DNA of 8,075 bases, from assembly GCA_007134175.1 (NCBI GenBank), contig SLLF01000130.1, positions 1 to 8,075 on the forward strand, written 5' to 3'. Positions within the stretch are counted from its first letter, which is position 1; the number at the start of each line of letters is the position of its first letter. Below the pieces are notes generated by a model that saw only the letters and a list, made by a program, of their open reading frames with translations, did no database searches and had not been told where the DNA came from. Source of the stretch: Kiritimatiellia bacterium. Lineage in GTDB: Bacteria; Verrucomicrobiota; Kiritimatiellia; SLAD01. This document shows positions 1-6,872 of the stretch, in pieces. The position numbers and the translations under genes were made by a program.

Positions 1-1
1 A

Positions 2-976
2 CTACAGGCGCAGCCGGGTGTCGAGGTGGTCGGAGTGGTCAACCGCAGCCGGGCCTCATCCGAGGCGGTCGCGTCCGCGTTCGGTATTCCGCGGGTCTAT
101 GTTCATTGGCGGGAGGCGGTGGAAGACCCGGCGACACAGGCGATCGTGATCGGCACCTGGCCGTATCTCCATGCGCCGATCACCTTGGCGGCATTGGCCG
201 CCGGTAAACATGTGCTGACCGAGGCGCGCATGGCGCGGGATGCACAGGAGGCCCACGCCATGTGGGCCGCCGCCCAGCAACGGCCGGACCTGGTCACGCA
301 AGTGGTCCCGGCCCCGATGAGCCTGGAGGTGGACCGCACGATGCAGCGTCTCTGGGCCGAGGGTTGGTTGGGGGAGTTGCGCTTCATCGAAAGTATGCGC
401 ACGGTGGATTTTCCAGCAGCCACGCCTCCGTTGCATTGGCGGCGCGATTACGATTTGAGCGGATTGAATGTAGGGGCGATGGGAATCGTCTACGAAATGA
501 TCATGCGCTGGGTTGGCCCGGCGAGCCGGGTACTGGCCATGAGTCGGACATTTGATCGCCGTAATAAGGTGGCGGATGGCCAAGTCTGCACGGTACAGGT
601 GCCGGATCATCTGGATGTGCTGGCCGATATGGCGTGCGGCGCGCAACTCCACTTGCAACAGAGCCAGGCGACTGTGCTCAAGGAGGGGGCGGGGATATGG
701 CTCTACGGCACGGAAGGCGTGTTGCGCTTTCACGACAAGGCACTGACCGGCGCGCGCCGCGGGGAAAAAGAGTTGCAGCCCATTCCCATACCGGAAGATG
801 AGCGGGGCGGGTGGCGCGTGGAAGAGTCATTCATCAATGCCATCCGTGGACGCGAACCGGTCACGCTTACGAACTTTGCCGACGGGGTGAAGTATATGGA
901 ATTCATCGAAGCGGTGGCGCGCAGTGCCGCTCAGGGACGAGCGATCCATCTACCGTTGCGCCTGAATGGTGGTTGA
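2..976 (+). CDS. Gfo/Idh/MocA-family NAD(P)-dependent oxidoreductase, 5' partial
   Basis: The reading frame is open from base 2, so the gene starts left of the window. A GTG at 26 is in frame, but it falls inside the Rossmann fold (LQAQPGVEVVGVVNRS) and is not the start. The visible 324 residues cover the end of the first Rossmann strand, the rest of the nucleotide-binding domain (IVIGTWPYLHAPITLAAL, then AAGKHVLTE) and most of the alpha/beta substrate domain, ending at a TGA. The family oxidises or reduces sugars, inositols and related polyols with NAD(P). Two positions are atypical. The usual E-K-P motif reads E-A-R (bases 221-229), and the helix that normally carries the catalytic His reads NVGAMGIVYEM. 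I recall an EAR-type subgroup in planctomycete/verrucomicrobial genomes, so this may be a normal variant with altered chemistry. The substrate cannot be told. The gene converges on the amidohydrolase gene with a 34-nt gap. Confidence 0.85.
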   Translation, partial: LQAQPGVEVVGVVNRSRASSEAVASAFGIPRVYVHWREAVEDPATQAIVIGTWPYLHAPITLAALAAGKHVLTEARMARDAQEAHAMWAAAQQRPDLVTQVVPAPMSLEVDRTMQRLWAEGWLGELRFIESMRTVDFPAATPPLHWRRDYDLSGLNVGAMGIVYEMIMRWVGPASRVLAMSRTFDRRNKVADGQVCTVQVPDHLDVLADMACGAQLHLQQSQATVLKEGAGIWLYGTEGVLRFHDKALTGARRGEKELQPIPIPEDERGGWRVEESFINAIRGREPVTLTNFADGVKYMEFIEAVARSAAQGRAIHLPLRLNGG

Positions 977-1010
977 TTCGTGTTTCCCGGACGCGGGTCC
1001 GTGACTTGCC

Positions 1011-2345
1011 TTATAACGATTGAATGCGCGTCCAGACCTGGCGGGCGCGTTCGACGCAGCGCGCCCGGATGGCCTCCTCGTCCACGGCCGTCACGCGCCC
1101 ATCCTCGACTACGATCCGGCCGCGAGCGATGGTGGTGTTGATGCGGGCGAAGCTGAGGCCGTAAAGCAAATGACCGTAGAAATTGGTGGGGCTGAGCGGG
1201 GTGAACGGGACATAGTCCGCGATAATCACGTCGGCTAGGGCGTCGGGAGCCAAAAGGCCCCGTGGCGTTTTGAACAAGCGACTACAGATGGTCCGGTTGT
1301 TTTTCAGCAGGATGTTGGCGGCCTCGGTGAAGGCGACACGCGGATCGCGCCGATACGTACGCTGTAAGAGATACATGGCGCGGGCTTGCGAGATCATGTG
1401 CGAGGACATGCCATCGGTCCCCAAGCCCACCAGCACTCCGCGTGCACAGATTTCCAGCAGAGGTGTGACGCTGAGCCCGTTGTTCATGTTGGATTCAGGA
1501 TTATTCACTAAAATCGAGTCCGTTGTCTTGAGAAGATCCATCTCACGAGCCTCAAAATGAATGCCGTGGACAAAAATAGAACGCCGACTGGGTATACCAA
1601 ACTCCAGAAAACGGTCCATTAGGCGGCGTTGATATCGTTCGAACGTCGTTTGAACGTCAATCTCCGCTTCGGCGGCGTGGACGTGAAAGCCGACACCCTG
1701 TTCATGGGCGATATCGGCACACCGTTCCAGGGTAGGGGTGCTTAGCGTCATCAAAGCGTGCAACCCGAACAAGGCGGTGATTTGGTCGTCGCCAGCCGCT
1801 TTGGTCTTCTTGATGAACCGCTCGTTTTCGGCGATGCCATGGCCTTGTTCGTTCCGGTCAGACACTTCGTAGCAGAGACAGCCGCTCAGGCCGACTTCGC
1901 GGAACGCTTGCTCGATCCGGTCCAGGCTGCCGTCCGCGCAACTCGGCGATGCGTGGTGATCAATGATGGTGGTGCAGCCGGCGCGGGCGGCGTAGAGCAG
2001 GGCGATCAGGGCGGAATAGTAAACGTCGTCGGAGTCCAGTGCCCGGTCCAGTTTCCACCACAGCCGCTCCAGGATTTGCTGGAAATTGGTGGCGGGCGAT
2101 CCCGGGGGAGTGAAACCGCGGGCAAAGGTGGAGTAGAGGTGGTGGTGCGCGTTGATCAGGCCGGGCATGACGATGTTGCCTCCGGCGTCAATGACCCGGC
2201 CGGCCGGATATTGCTGCGGATCAAGATCGCCCACTGCCACAATCCGGTCCCCTTCGATGTAGACACTGCCGTTGGGCCACCACTCATCGGCCTCGTTCAA
2301 CGTCACCACCACACCATTCCGTATCAATATGGATTCTGTTTGCAT
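1011..2345 (-). CDS. ssnA: SsnA-type amidohydrolase (ATZ/TRZ/SsnA group)
   Basis: This is a complete 444-residue metal-dependent amidohydrolase. Seen in the sequence: an N-terminal beta-sandwich segment; PGLINAHHHLYS at 61-72 with the HxH metal ligands H67 and H69; FHVHAAE with H223 and E226; VHGIHF with H260 and H263; and GLGTDG with D311. The C-terminal part returns to the sandwich (DALADVIIADY, then ARINTTIARGRIVVEDGRV). The segments LWWKLDRALDSDDVYYSAL, TTIIDHHASP, CLCYEVSDR and NNPESNMNNG match my recollection of the SsnA family better than AtzB/TrzN or guanine deaminase. SsnA proteins are putative hydrolases of unproven substrate, usually found with selenium-dependent purine/xanthine hydroxylase genes. 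The ATG start has a GGAG 8 nt upstream. The gene lies 60 nt behind the flavin reductase gene on the same strand, so the two are probably co-transcribed. A deaminase acting on a purine-like heterocycle is the likeliest activity, but this is inference. Confidence 0.8.
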   Translation of the reverse strand: MQTESILIRNGVVVTLNEADEWWPNGSVYIEGDRIVAVGDLDPQQYPAGRVIDAGGNIVMPGLINAHHHLYSTFARGFTPPGSPATNFQQILERLWWKLDRALDSDDVYYSALIALLYAARAGCTTIIDHHASPSCADGSLDRIEQAFREVGLSGCLCYEVSDRNEQGHGIAENERFIKKTKAAGDDQITALFGLHALMTLSTPTLERCADIAHEQGVGFHVHAAEAEIDVQTTFERYQRRLMDRFLEFGIPSRRSIFVHGIHFEAREMDLLKTTDSILVNNPESNMNNGLSVTPLLEICARGVLVGLGTDGMSSHMISQARAMYLLQRTYRRDPRVAFTEAANILLKNNRTICSRLFKTPRGLLAPDALADVIIADYVPFTPLSPTNFYGHLLYGLSFARINTTIARGRIVVEDGRVTAVDEEAIRARCVERARQVWTRIQSL

Positions 2346-2353
2346 CAGGTCAT

Positions 2354-2357
2354 CTCC
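2354..2357 (-). promoter_or_regulatory. Ribosome binding site of the SsnA-type gene
   Basis: A GGAG core on the minus strand lies 8 nt before the ATG at 2345. It supports that start and separate translation initiation after the preceding reductase gene. Confidence 0.55.
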
Positions 2358-2405
2358 GTTTCAGCAGGGGAACAGGCTCCGGTTGCCAACCTATAGTGGC
2401 GCGGC

Positions 2406-3128
2406 CTAGACCTCAAGCCGGTAGTAATAGCCCTCAATGAAAATGTGTTCATTGGGAACACCTTTTGCGTGCAGGAGCGCCTGCATCTCGTAAATCATCT
2501 CATACGCCCCGCACAGGTAATAGTGGGTGGTCGGCGGGGTGTCTTGTTCGGCCATGAACTGGGTGACGCGGCCCTGATAGGCATCGTGGGCCGTTCGCGA
2601 ACAACAGGGCTGGTAGCGGTAGCGGGATTCGAACTCCTCGCGGTAGAAGAGTTCATCGGGCGTGCGGACCCCATGCACGACGGTCAGGGCCAGGTCGGGA
2701 TGGGTCCGGCAGAAGGCGCGGCAGGGGGCGATCCCGGTGCCGGTGGCGAGGAAAAAAATCGGCCGCATGGGGTCGCGCAAAGTGAATTGCCCGTAGGGCC
2801 CGGACAGCTCAAGCTCGTCGCCCGCCTGCAATTGAATCAACTGGGGCGTCAGCGCGCCGGTGGGAACGAGGCGGTACAGAATATGTAGGCGTTCATCCTG
2901 TTCCCCGCTGGCGATGGTGTAGCTGCGGTCCTCCGTTACGTCGCGGCCATGGATGGTGACCAGTCTGCCGGCGGTAAAGGCCAGGTCGCCGCGCTCGAGG
3001 ACCAGTTCGTAGCCGGTGGAACTAATTCGGCGTTGCGCCAGCACGCGCACGATGCCGCGCCAGGGCGCAGCCTCTTGCGGGTCGACCGCTGTGGTTTTAA
3101 GGAAATCCTTGTTTGCCGTCATGGGCAC
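2406..3128 (-). CDS. Ferredoxin-NADP+ reductase-family flavoprotein
   Basis: The protein has 240 residues from GTG at 3128, or 238 from the in-frame ATG at 3122. It is a two-domain FNR-type electron transfer protein. The N-terminal FAD-binding barrel carries RSYTIAS (68-74), the R-x-Y-[ST] flavin motif, and GPYGQF (110-115). The NAD(P)-binding domain carries ATGTGIAP (128-135) and LCGAYEMI (205-212), and the chain ends in GYYYRLEV with aromatic residues near the flavin face. No Fe-S cysteine cluster or fused oxygenase domain is visible, so it should act as a stand-alone cytoplasmic reductase moving electrons between NAD(P)H and a ferredoxin, flavodoxin or oxygenase. It is the first gene of a probable operon with the SsnA-type amidohydrolase. 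No Shine-Dalgarno sequence is seen before either start, which leaves the start unsettled. The physiological partner is unknown. The family call is firm; the ferredoxin specificity is not. Confidence 0.85.
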   Translation of the reverse strand: MPMTANKDFLKTTAVDPQEAAPWRGIVRVLAQRRISSTGYELVLERGDLAFTAGRLVTIHGRDVTEDRSYTIASGEQDERLHILYRLVPTGALTPQLIQLQAGDELELSGPYGQFTLRDPMRPIFFLATGTGIAPCRAFCRTHPDLALTVVHGVRTPDELFYREEFESRYRYQPCCSRTAHDAYQGRVTQFMAEQDTPPTTHYYLCGAYEMIYEMQALLHAKGVPNEHIFIEGYYYRLEV

Positions 3129-3225
3129 AGAGTTTACGTTGTGATGTTAGACGGGCGCAAGTGGTTTGCCGCAGGTAGATTTAGATTGAGTCGCCGCCTT
3201 TTTCGTTTACGCTCACTCCATAAGC

Positions 3226-3231
3226 GAGGAG
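3226..3231 (+). promoter_or_regulatory. Ribosome binding site of rfbB
   Basis: GAGGAG lies 8 nt before the ATG at 3240. It fixes the rfbB start there, although the frame stays open far upstream through the antisense of the reductase gene. Confidence 0.75.
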
Positions 3232-3239
3232 AAATCTGT

Positions 3240-4268
3240 ATGAAGAAAGTATGTGTCACCGGCGGAGCCGGCTTTATCGGGAGTAATTTTGTGCGCCATC
3301 TGCTGGAGTCAGACGATGATGTGGCGATCGTGAACGTTGATGCCCTCACCTATGCGGGCAACCTGGAGAACCTTGCGGGCTTGGAGACCGATGCACGCTA
3401 CACCTTTGTCCAGGGCGATATCAGTTGCCCGGCGGATGTGGAATCCTTGATGGCCGCTCATTCGTTCGACACCATCTTTAATTTCGCGGCCGAGAGCCAT
3501 GTGGACCGCAGTCTGCATTTTGGTGCGCAGACTTTTATTGCCACCAATGTGCTGGGGACGCAGTTATTGCTGGATGCGGCCCGTGCCGCCGAGGTGCGCC
3601 GCTTCGTGCAGATTTCCACGGACGAAGTCTACGGCAGCCTAGGGGCCGAGGGGCGGTTTACCGAAGCAACCCCGCTGGCGCCCAACAATCCCTATTCCGC
3701 CACCAAGGCCGGGGCGGATTGCCTCGTGCGAGCCGCGCACCATTCCCACGGGCTGGATGCGGTCATCACGCGCTGCTCCAATAACTACGGGCCGTACCAG
3801 TTCCCGGAAAAGCTTATTCCGCTAATGATTGCCAATGCGCTGGAAGATAAACCATTGCCGGTATACGGAGACGGCCAGCATGTGCGCGACTGGATATATG
3901 TACGGGACCATTGTAGCGCCATTGAGGCCGTCTGGCGCGGTGGCCGGCCGGGTACGGTGTATAATATAGGCGGACTGCACGACGTACCCAATATCGATAT
4001 CGTGCAGTTGATACTGAAACAGCTGGGCAAGCCGGCATCCCTGATCACCTATGTCAAGGACCGTCCCGGTCATGATCGGCGCTATGCCATGGACAATACC
4101 CGTATCCGCACGGAATTGCAGTGGGAGCCGACGTTTACATTCGAGGCCGGTTTAAAGGCGACCATTGACTGGTATCTGGCCAATTCGCAATGGCTGCAGC
4201 ATGTGCGTAGTGGCGCCTATCGCCATTACTATGATCGACTCTACGGAGACCGGGACGCGGTTGGATAG
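3240..4268 (+). CDS. rfbB: dTDP-glucose 4,6-dehydratase
   Basis: The 342-residue protein is a full-length short-chain dehydrogenase/reductase of the RmlB type. It converts dTDP-D-glucose to dTDP-4-keto-6-deoxy-D-glucose with tightly bound NAD+, the second step toward dTDP-L-rhamnose and other deoxysugars of surface polysaccharides. Seen: the NAD motif GGAGFIGSN (8-16); DALTYAGNLENL (34-45); FAAESHVDRS (82-91); the active-site triplet T127-D128-E129 in QISTDEVYG; the Y152-xxx-K156 pair in PYSATKAGAD; and TRCSNNYGPYQFPEKLIP in the substrate region. These strongly favour RmlB over UDP-glucose 4-epimerase or CDP-glucose dehydratase. The start is set by GAGGAG 8 nt before the ATG and by the Rossmann motif beginning at residue 2. 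It is transcribed away from the reductase gene across about 110 bp. No rfbA, rfbC or rfbD is in the window, so it sits alone here. Confidence 0.93.
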   Translation: MKKVCVTGGAGFIGSNFVRHLLESDDDVAIVNVDALTYAGNLENLAGLETDARYTFVQGDISCPADVESLMAAHSFDTIFNFAAESHVDRSLHFGAQTFIATNVLGTQLLLDAARAAEVRRFVQISTDEVYGSLGAEGRFTEATPLAPNNPYSATKAGADCLVRAAHHSHGLDAVITRCSNNYGPYQFPEKLIPLMIANALEDKPLPVYGDGQHVRDWIYVRDHCSAIEAVWRGGRPGTVYNIGGLHDVPNIDIVQLILKQLGKPASLITYVKDRPGHDRRYAMDNTRIRTELQWEPTFTFEAGLKATIDWYLANSQWLQHVRSGAYRHYYDRLYGDRDAVG

Positions 4269-4320
4269 CTAAAGCCAGTAGGAGTAGATCGACTCGTCGT
4301 TGCGAGGAATGGCCCGTTCC

Positions 4321-5002
4321 CTATGGCGTCTCTTCTTTGGAATGGGACTCTACGAGTGACAGGAGCAAGTCTGGGTAATCCGTCATTATGCCGGGTATCC
4401 CCTTGCGTATGAATGTTGTCATCGTTTCCCGGTCGTTGGCGTAAAAGACGTTGGCCGGCATACCTGATTTGATAAGCGCTTCAATGTATGAATCGTTTAG
4501 ACAGCGCAAGTTGGGCTGAAGATAATCGACGCCGAATGCCAGATGTTTTTCCAAGTCGTGTCGATCCTCCCCGATGCAGATCGCTACATCGGGAGAGCGG
4601 GAGCGGACCCAGGCCCCTTGCTCGAAGGACCGCAACATTCGAAAACCGGAGTCGGTCAATTCGTAGTCGAGGTATAGCTGGATGATTTTGTTCAGCATGT
4701 CCCGGGATGTGGTCTTGACCTGAATGTTCAATCCCACTTTTCCCGCCAGCGTCGCCAACGCCTCCTCCAGTGTAGGAATGGCGACATCAGGTGGAACCAT
4801 CGGTGTGGCGGCATTGTCGGGGACGCGCCCCGGCCAATGGTGCGAGGCATCCAGTTGTTTTAGCTCCCTCCACAACATCCACCCCCAGTTCCACCGCTTT
4901 GGTAAACGCCAGCAGGGTGTTTTCCGGGTAGCAGGCGGAAAATCCGCGATGGGCCGTGACCACGGGTTGATGGGGGCGTCCGTATCGAGCACGTAAATTC
5001 AT
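4321..5002 (-). pseudogene. Glycerophosphodiester phosphodiesterase, broken by an internal deletion and frameshift
   Basis: From the ATG at 5002 the frame reads a GDPD N-terminus: VVTAHRGFSACYPENTLLAF (residues 14-33), then AVELGVDVVE, ending at codon 45 (4870-4868). Family proteins continue here with the E-x-D metal ligands and a catalytic H-D segment. Instead the match jumps directly to ELKQLDASHHWPG in another frame (from 4866), which runs to the typical C-terminus GIPGIMTDYPDLLLSLVE and a TAG at 4321. About 35 residues are absent, and one extra G (4867) sits at the join, so translation from the start leaves frame and stops near 4787. The usual E-I-K metal segment reads NIQVK, with Gln for Glu. 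The enzyme would hydrolyse glycerophosphodiesters to glycerol-3-phosphate; this copy cannot. It begins 6 nt after the metallophosphoesterase gene and was probably co-transcribed with it. An assembly error at the junction is the main alternative. Confidence 0.8.
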
Positions 5003-5008
5003 GTTGGT

Positions 5009-6691
5009 TTATCCGCTGACTCGCACGGGACGCGTCTGGTGGTAGGTGGTGCCATAGGTGTCCGTCGCCTCGACTTCCAGTAGATGGGTGCCCGCGCTTA
5101 AATCGGGTGGCAACGTGCTCTGCCAGAGATGGTAGCAGGGACTTGGATCACGCATCGCAAGGAAAGGCGAGGGACGCTCCATGCGCTGTTCATGTTCGAA
5201 CACACGCATATAGGCCGGGTCGGGGGCGATCACGCGTTCCATGGGTTGCCATGATTTCGAATCATCGAACCGGTATCGAACGACCGACCGTTCACATCCA
5301 TTGTAGAAATTGCTGGAGAAGGTTGTGTCTTTCAGTTCGTCCCGGTTAACGGTGTTGGGACACTCGATATGCATTTGCCGGTCGCGATTGCCGTCTATGG
5401 TCCGGTAGCCTTTCAGTTTATACGTATGGCCGGAGAACCGCATCACCGCGTAGCCGCGCGGCGTGCCGTCGGTCATGCGGGCATGAGGGATGCCATGCTG
5501 CTTGGGCAAGCCGCGGAACCAGCTACCGCATAGCGTGGCCATAATCATGTGATGATGGGGTTGCTCACCATGCCAACCTTCCTCCGCACCGTGATAAAAC
5601 TGCCCATGCCAGTGCCGGTGTGCACTCAAACTTACCGTATGCGGTCGGTCCTCAAGCAGCGCATACAATTTGTCGGCATCGATGGTCCGAAGTCGGCGCA
5701 TGCGGCTGTCGGGCGAGATCAGGGGAATGTGCATGGCAATCACGGTTAGCTTATCCTTAGGCACATGACTCAACTCTTCTTTCACAAACGCTAACTGGCG
5801 CTCGCCGATATAGCCCCGGTAGTTGCTGGTGGCGCGGGGACGATCAGAATTTTGGCCCATCCAGTCGATATTGTTCAGGACCATAAAGTGTACCGGTCCA
5901 TATTCGAACGCATAGTAAGTGGGACCGTAGATCCGCATGAAGGTGTCATTGGCGTGTTCGTTGTCGGGCGTGTCGAAATTCAGGTCATGGTTGCCCAGCA
6001 CGTTGTACCAGGGTTTGTCGACATGGCTGAACGCCTCGTTCAGTGGCTCGAAGTACTGGAGATTGTCGAACATGATGTCGCCCAGGCTGATGCCGAAGGC
6101 GGCATCCTCGCGGGCCAGCTCGGGGATGGCACTTTGCGCGATATAGCCCACTTCGCGCCCGTTACGCGGTTGTGGGTCACCGCATAGGATCACCTCGAAA
6201 TCGTCCGGTTCGTCCTGCGGATACAGTGGAAAGTCCAGTGAGGCGGGCAGCGGGCCGGAGGGGGGAAGCCCTTCATAGCGCAGGGTGGGGGACCCCGCCG
6301 GATCATGGATATAGTGAAAGCGCGGCAGGTTATGGTTCGTTAGCACCGTTCGCCAGTTGCGCGGCTTGATGACAAAGAACACCGTGCGCTCCTCTTCCAG
6401 TGGCAATCGCCATCGCCCCTCCTTGTCGGTTACGGCGATTTGTCGGCCATTGGAGACGCGCACGCCTGGGATGCCAACGGCGCGGTCGTCACGTGTGCCG
6501 GACCCACTGCGGTCATGAAACACCACTCCGTCCGCATAGGTCGGCGCACCGGCCCAGCCAGGACGGCCGAGAACCAACACAGCGCTGCCGGCCAGCATTG
6601 ACTGTAAAAAATGGCGTCGGTGAAACCTGTTTTGGGACCGGGTGTCACGTCCGCCCTGCGACGAGTGGCTGTGCTGCTGCTCGTGATGCAT
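5009..6691 (-). CDS. Tat-exported calcineurin-like metallophosphoesterase with accessory N- and C-terminal domains
   Basis: The protein has 560 residues from the ATG at 6691, chosen because AAGGAGG stands 5 nt upstream. The frame is open to 7021, but that extension is antisense to the next gene. HRRHFLQSMLAGSAVLVLG (24-42) is a twin-arginine signal, ending around GWAGA. Residues about 53-155 resemble the carboxypeptidase/SdrD-B-like N-terminal domain of this family (GVVFHDRSGSG, IPGVRVSNG, TDKEGRWRLP). The catalytic domain carries GDPQ (171-174), LGDIMFD (203-209), GNHD (233-236), AMHIPL (319-324) and SAHRHWH (356-362). A C-terminal beta domain fills about 380-560. It probably hydrolyses a phosphomono- or diester in the periplasm or at the cell surface, with a di-metal centre. 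The substrate is unknown, but the adjacent GDPD gene hints at phosphodiesters. Gln replaces His in the first D-x-H motif, as I recall from relatives with this architecture. Confidence 0.85.
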   Translation of the reverse strand: MHHEQQHSHSSQGGRDTRSQNRFHRRHFLQSMLAGSAVLVLGRPGWAGAPTYADGVVFHDRSGSGTRDDRAVGIPGVRVSNGRQIAVTDKEGRWRLPLEEERTVFFVIKPRNWRTVLTNHNLPRFHYIHDPAGSPTLRYEGLPPSGPLPASLDFPLYPQDEPDDFEVILCGDPQPRNGREVGYIAQSAIPELAREDAAFGISLGDIMFDNLQYFEPLNEAFSHVDKPWYNVLGNHDLNFDTPDNEHANDTFMRIYGPTYYAFEYGPVHFMVLNNIDWMGQNSDRPRATSNYRGYIGERQLAFVKEELSHVPKDKLTVIAMHIPLISPDSRMRRLRTIDADKLYALLEDRPHTVSLSAHRHWHGQFYHGAEEGWHGEQPHHHMIMATLCGSWFRGLPKQHGIPHARMTDGTPRGYAVMRFSGHTYKLKGYRTIDGNRDRQMHIECPNTVNRDELKDTTFSSNFYNGCERSVVRYRFDDSKSWQPMERVIAPDPAYMRVFEHEQRMERPSPFLAMRDPSPCYHLWQSTLPPDLSAGTHLLEVEATDTYGTTYHQTRPVRVSG

Positions 6692-6696
6692 TCCTG

Positions 6697-6703
6697 CCTC
6701 CTT
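6697..6703 (-). promoter_or_regulatory. Ribosome binding site of the Tat-type metallophosphoesterase
   Basis: AAGGAGG on the minus strand, a near-perfect anti-SD match, is 5 nt from the ATG at 6691. It decides this start over longer upstream options in the same frame. Confidence 0.8.
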
Positions 6704-6728
6704 GGTATAAATGATCTTGAACGCCCCA

Positions 6729-6757
6729 TTTTTATTGCACAGGAGCAGCACAGGCAA
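6729..6757 (-). promoter_or_regulatory. Candidate sigma-70-type promoter for the metallophosphoesterase/GDPD unit
   Basis: On the minus strand, TTGCCT (6757-6752) and TAAAAA (6734-6729) are separated by 17 bp, each matching 4 of 6 consensus positions. A transcript would start near 6722 and give a leader of about 30 nt. This rests on pattern alone; the organism's own consensus is unknown. Confidence 0.35.
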
Positions 6758-6775
6758 GCAGGTTCTGTTCGTTGG

Positions 6776-6804
6776 TTGACAGTTATGAGGGGTACCCGTA
6801 GTCT
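6776..6804 (+). promoter_or_regulatory. Candidate sigma-70-type promoter for the 5'-nucleotidase-like gene
   Basis: A perfect TTGACA (6776-6781) is followed after 17 bp by TAGTCT (6799-6804), which keeps the first TA and last T of the -10 consensus. The predicted start near 6811 gives a leader of about 60 nt. It is divergent from the minus-strand candidate, with 18 bp between the two -35 boxes, so one regulator bound here could affect both. Confidence 0.4.
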
Positions 6805-6863
6805 CAGCTACACGGTTTGAGTGTTGCCCCCCGGGAGGATGCTGCCCGGCACCCGTTACCGGA

Positions 6864-6869
6864 AAGGAG
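6864..6869 (+). promoter_or_regulatory. Ribosome binding site of the 5'-nucleotidase-like gene
   Basis: AAGGAG lies 3 nt before the ATG at 6873 and 6 nt before a second in-frame ATG at 6876. The spacing favours the second ATG as the true start; the proteins differ by one Met. Confidence 0.65.
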
Positions 6870-6872
6870 ATC

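Noticed and set aside
56..733. 225-codon minus-strand open frame opposite the Gfo/Idh/MocA gene
   Set aside because: Arg/His-rich shadow translation without family features.
988..1001. 5-bp hairpin (CGGAC / GTCCG) between the two convergent genes, as a terminator
   Set aside because: Short stem with no T-tract on either strand.
1758..2396. 212-codon plus-strand open frame inside the SsnA-type gene
   Set aside because: Shadow of a GC-rich gene; Gly/Val-rich with no motif, whereas the minus frame has a full amidohydrolase.
2949..3239. N-terminal extension of rfbB upstream of 3240
   Set aside because: It is antisense to the reductase gene; the ribosome site and the Rossmann motif both fit the ATG at 3240.
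4269..4320. Terminator between rfbB and the GDPD gene
   Set aside because: Only 4-bp dyads (GGAA/TTCC, CTCG/CGAG) without T-runs; not distinguishable from chance.
4860..4875. Programmed frameshift joining the two GDPD halves
   Set aside because: There is no slippery heptamer, and a frameshift would still leave out the catalytic segment, so an active enzyme would not result.
6831..6862. Alternative stems (CCGGG/CCCGG and CCGG/CCGG) upstream of the 5'-nucleotidase-like gene, as a riboswitch
   Set aside because: Too short and not matching any riboswitch class I know; GC-rich chance pairing is likely.
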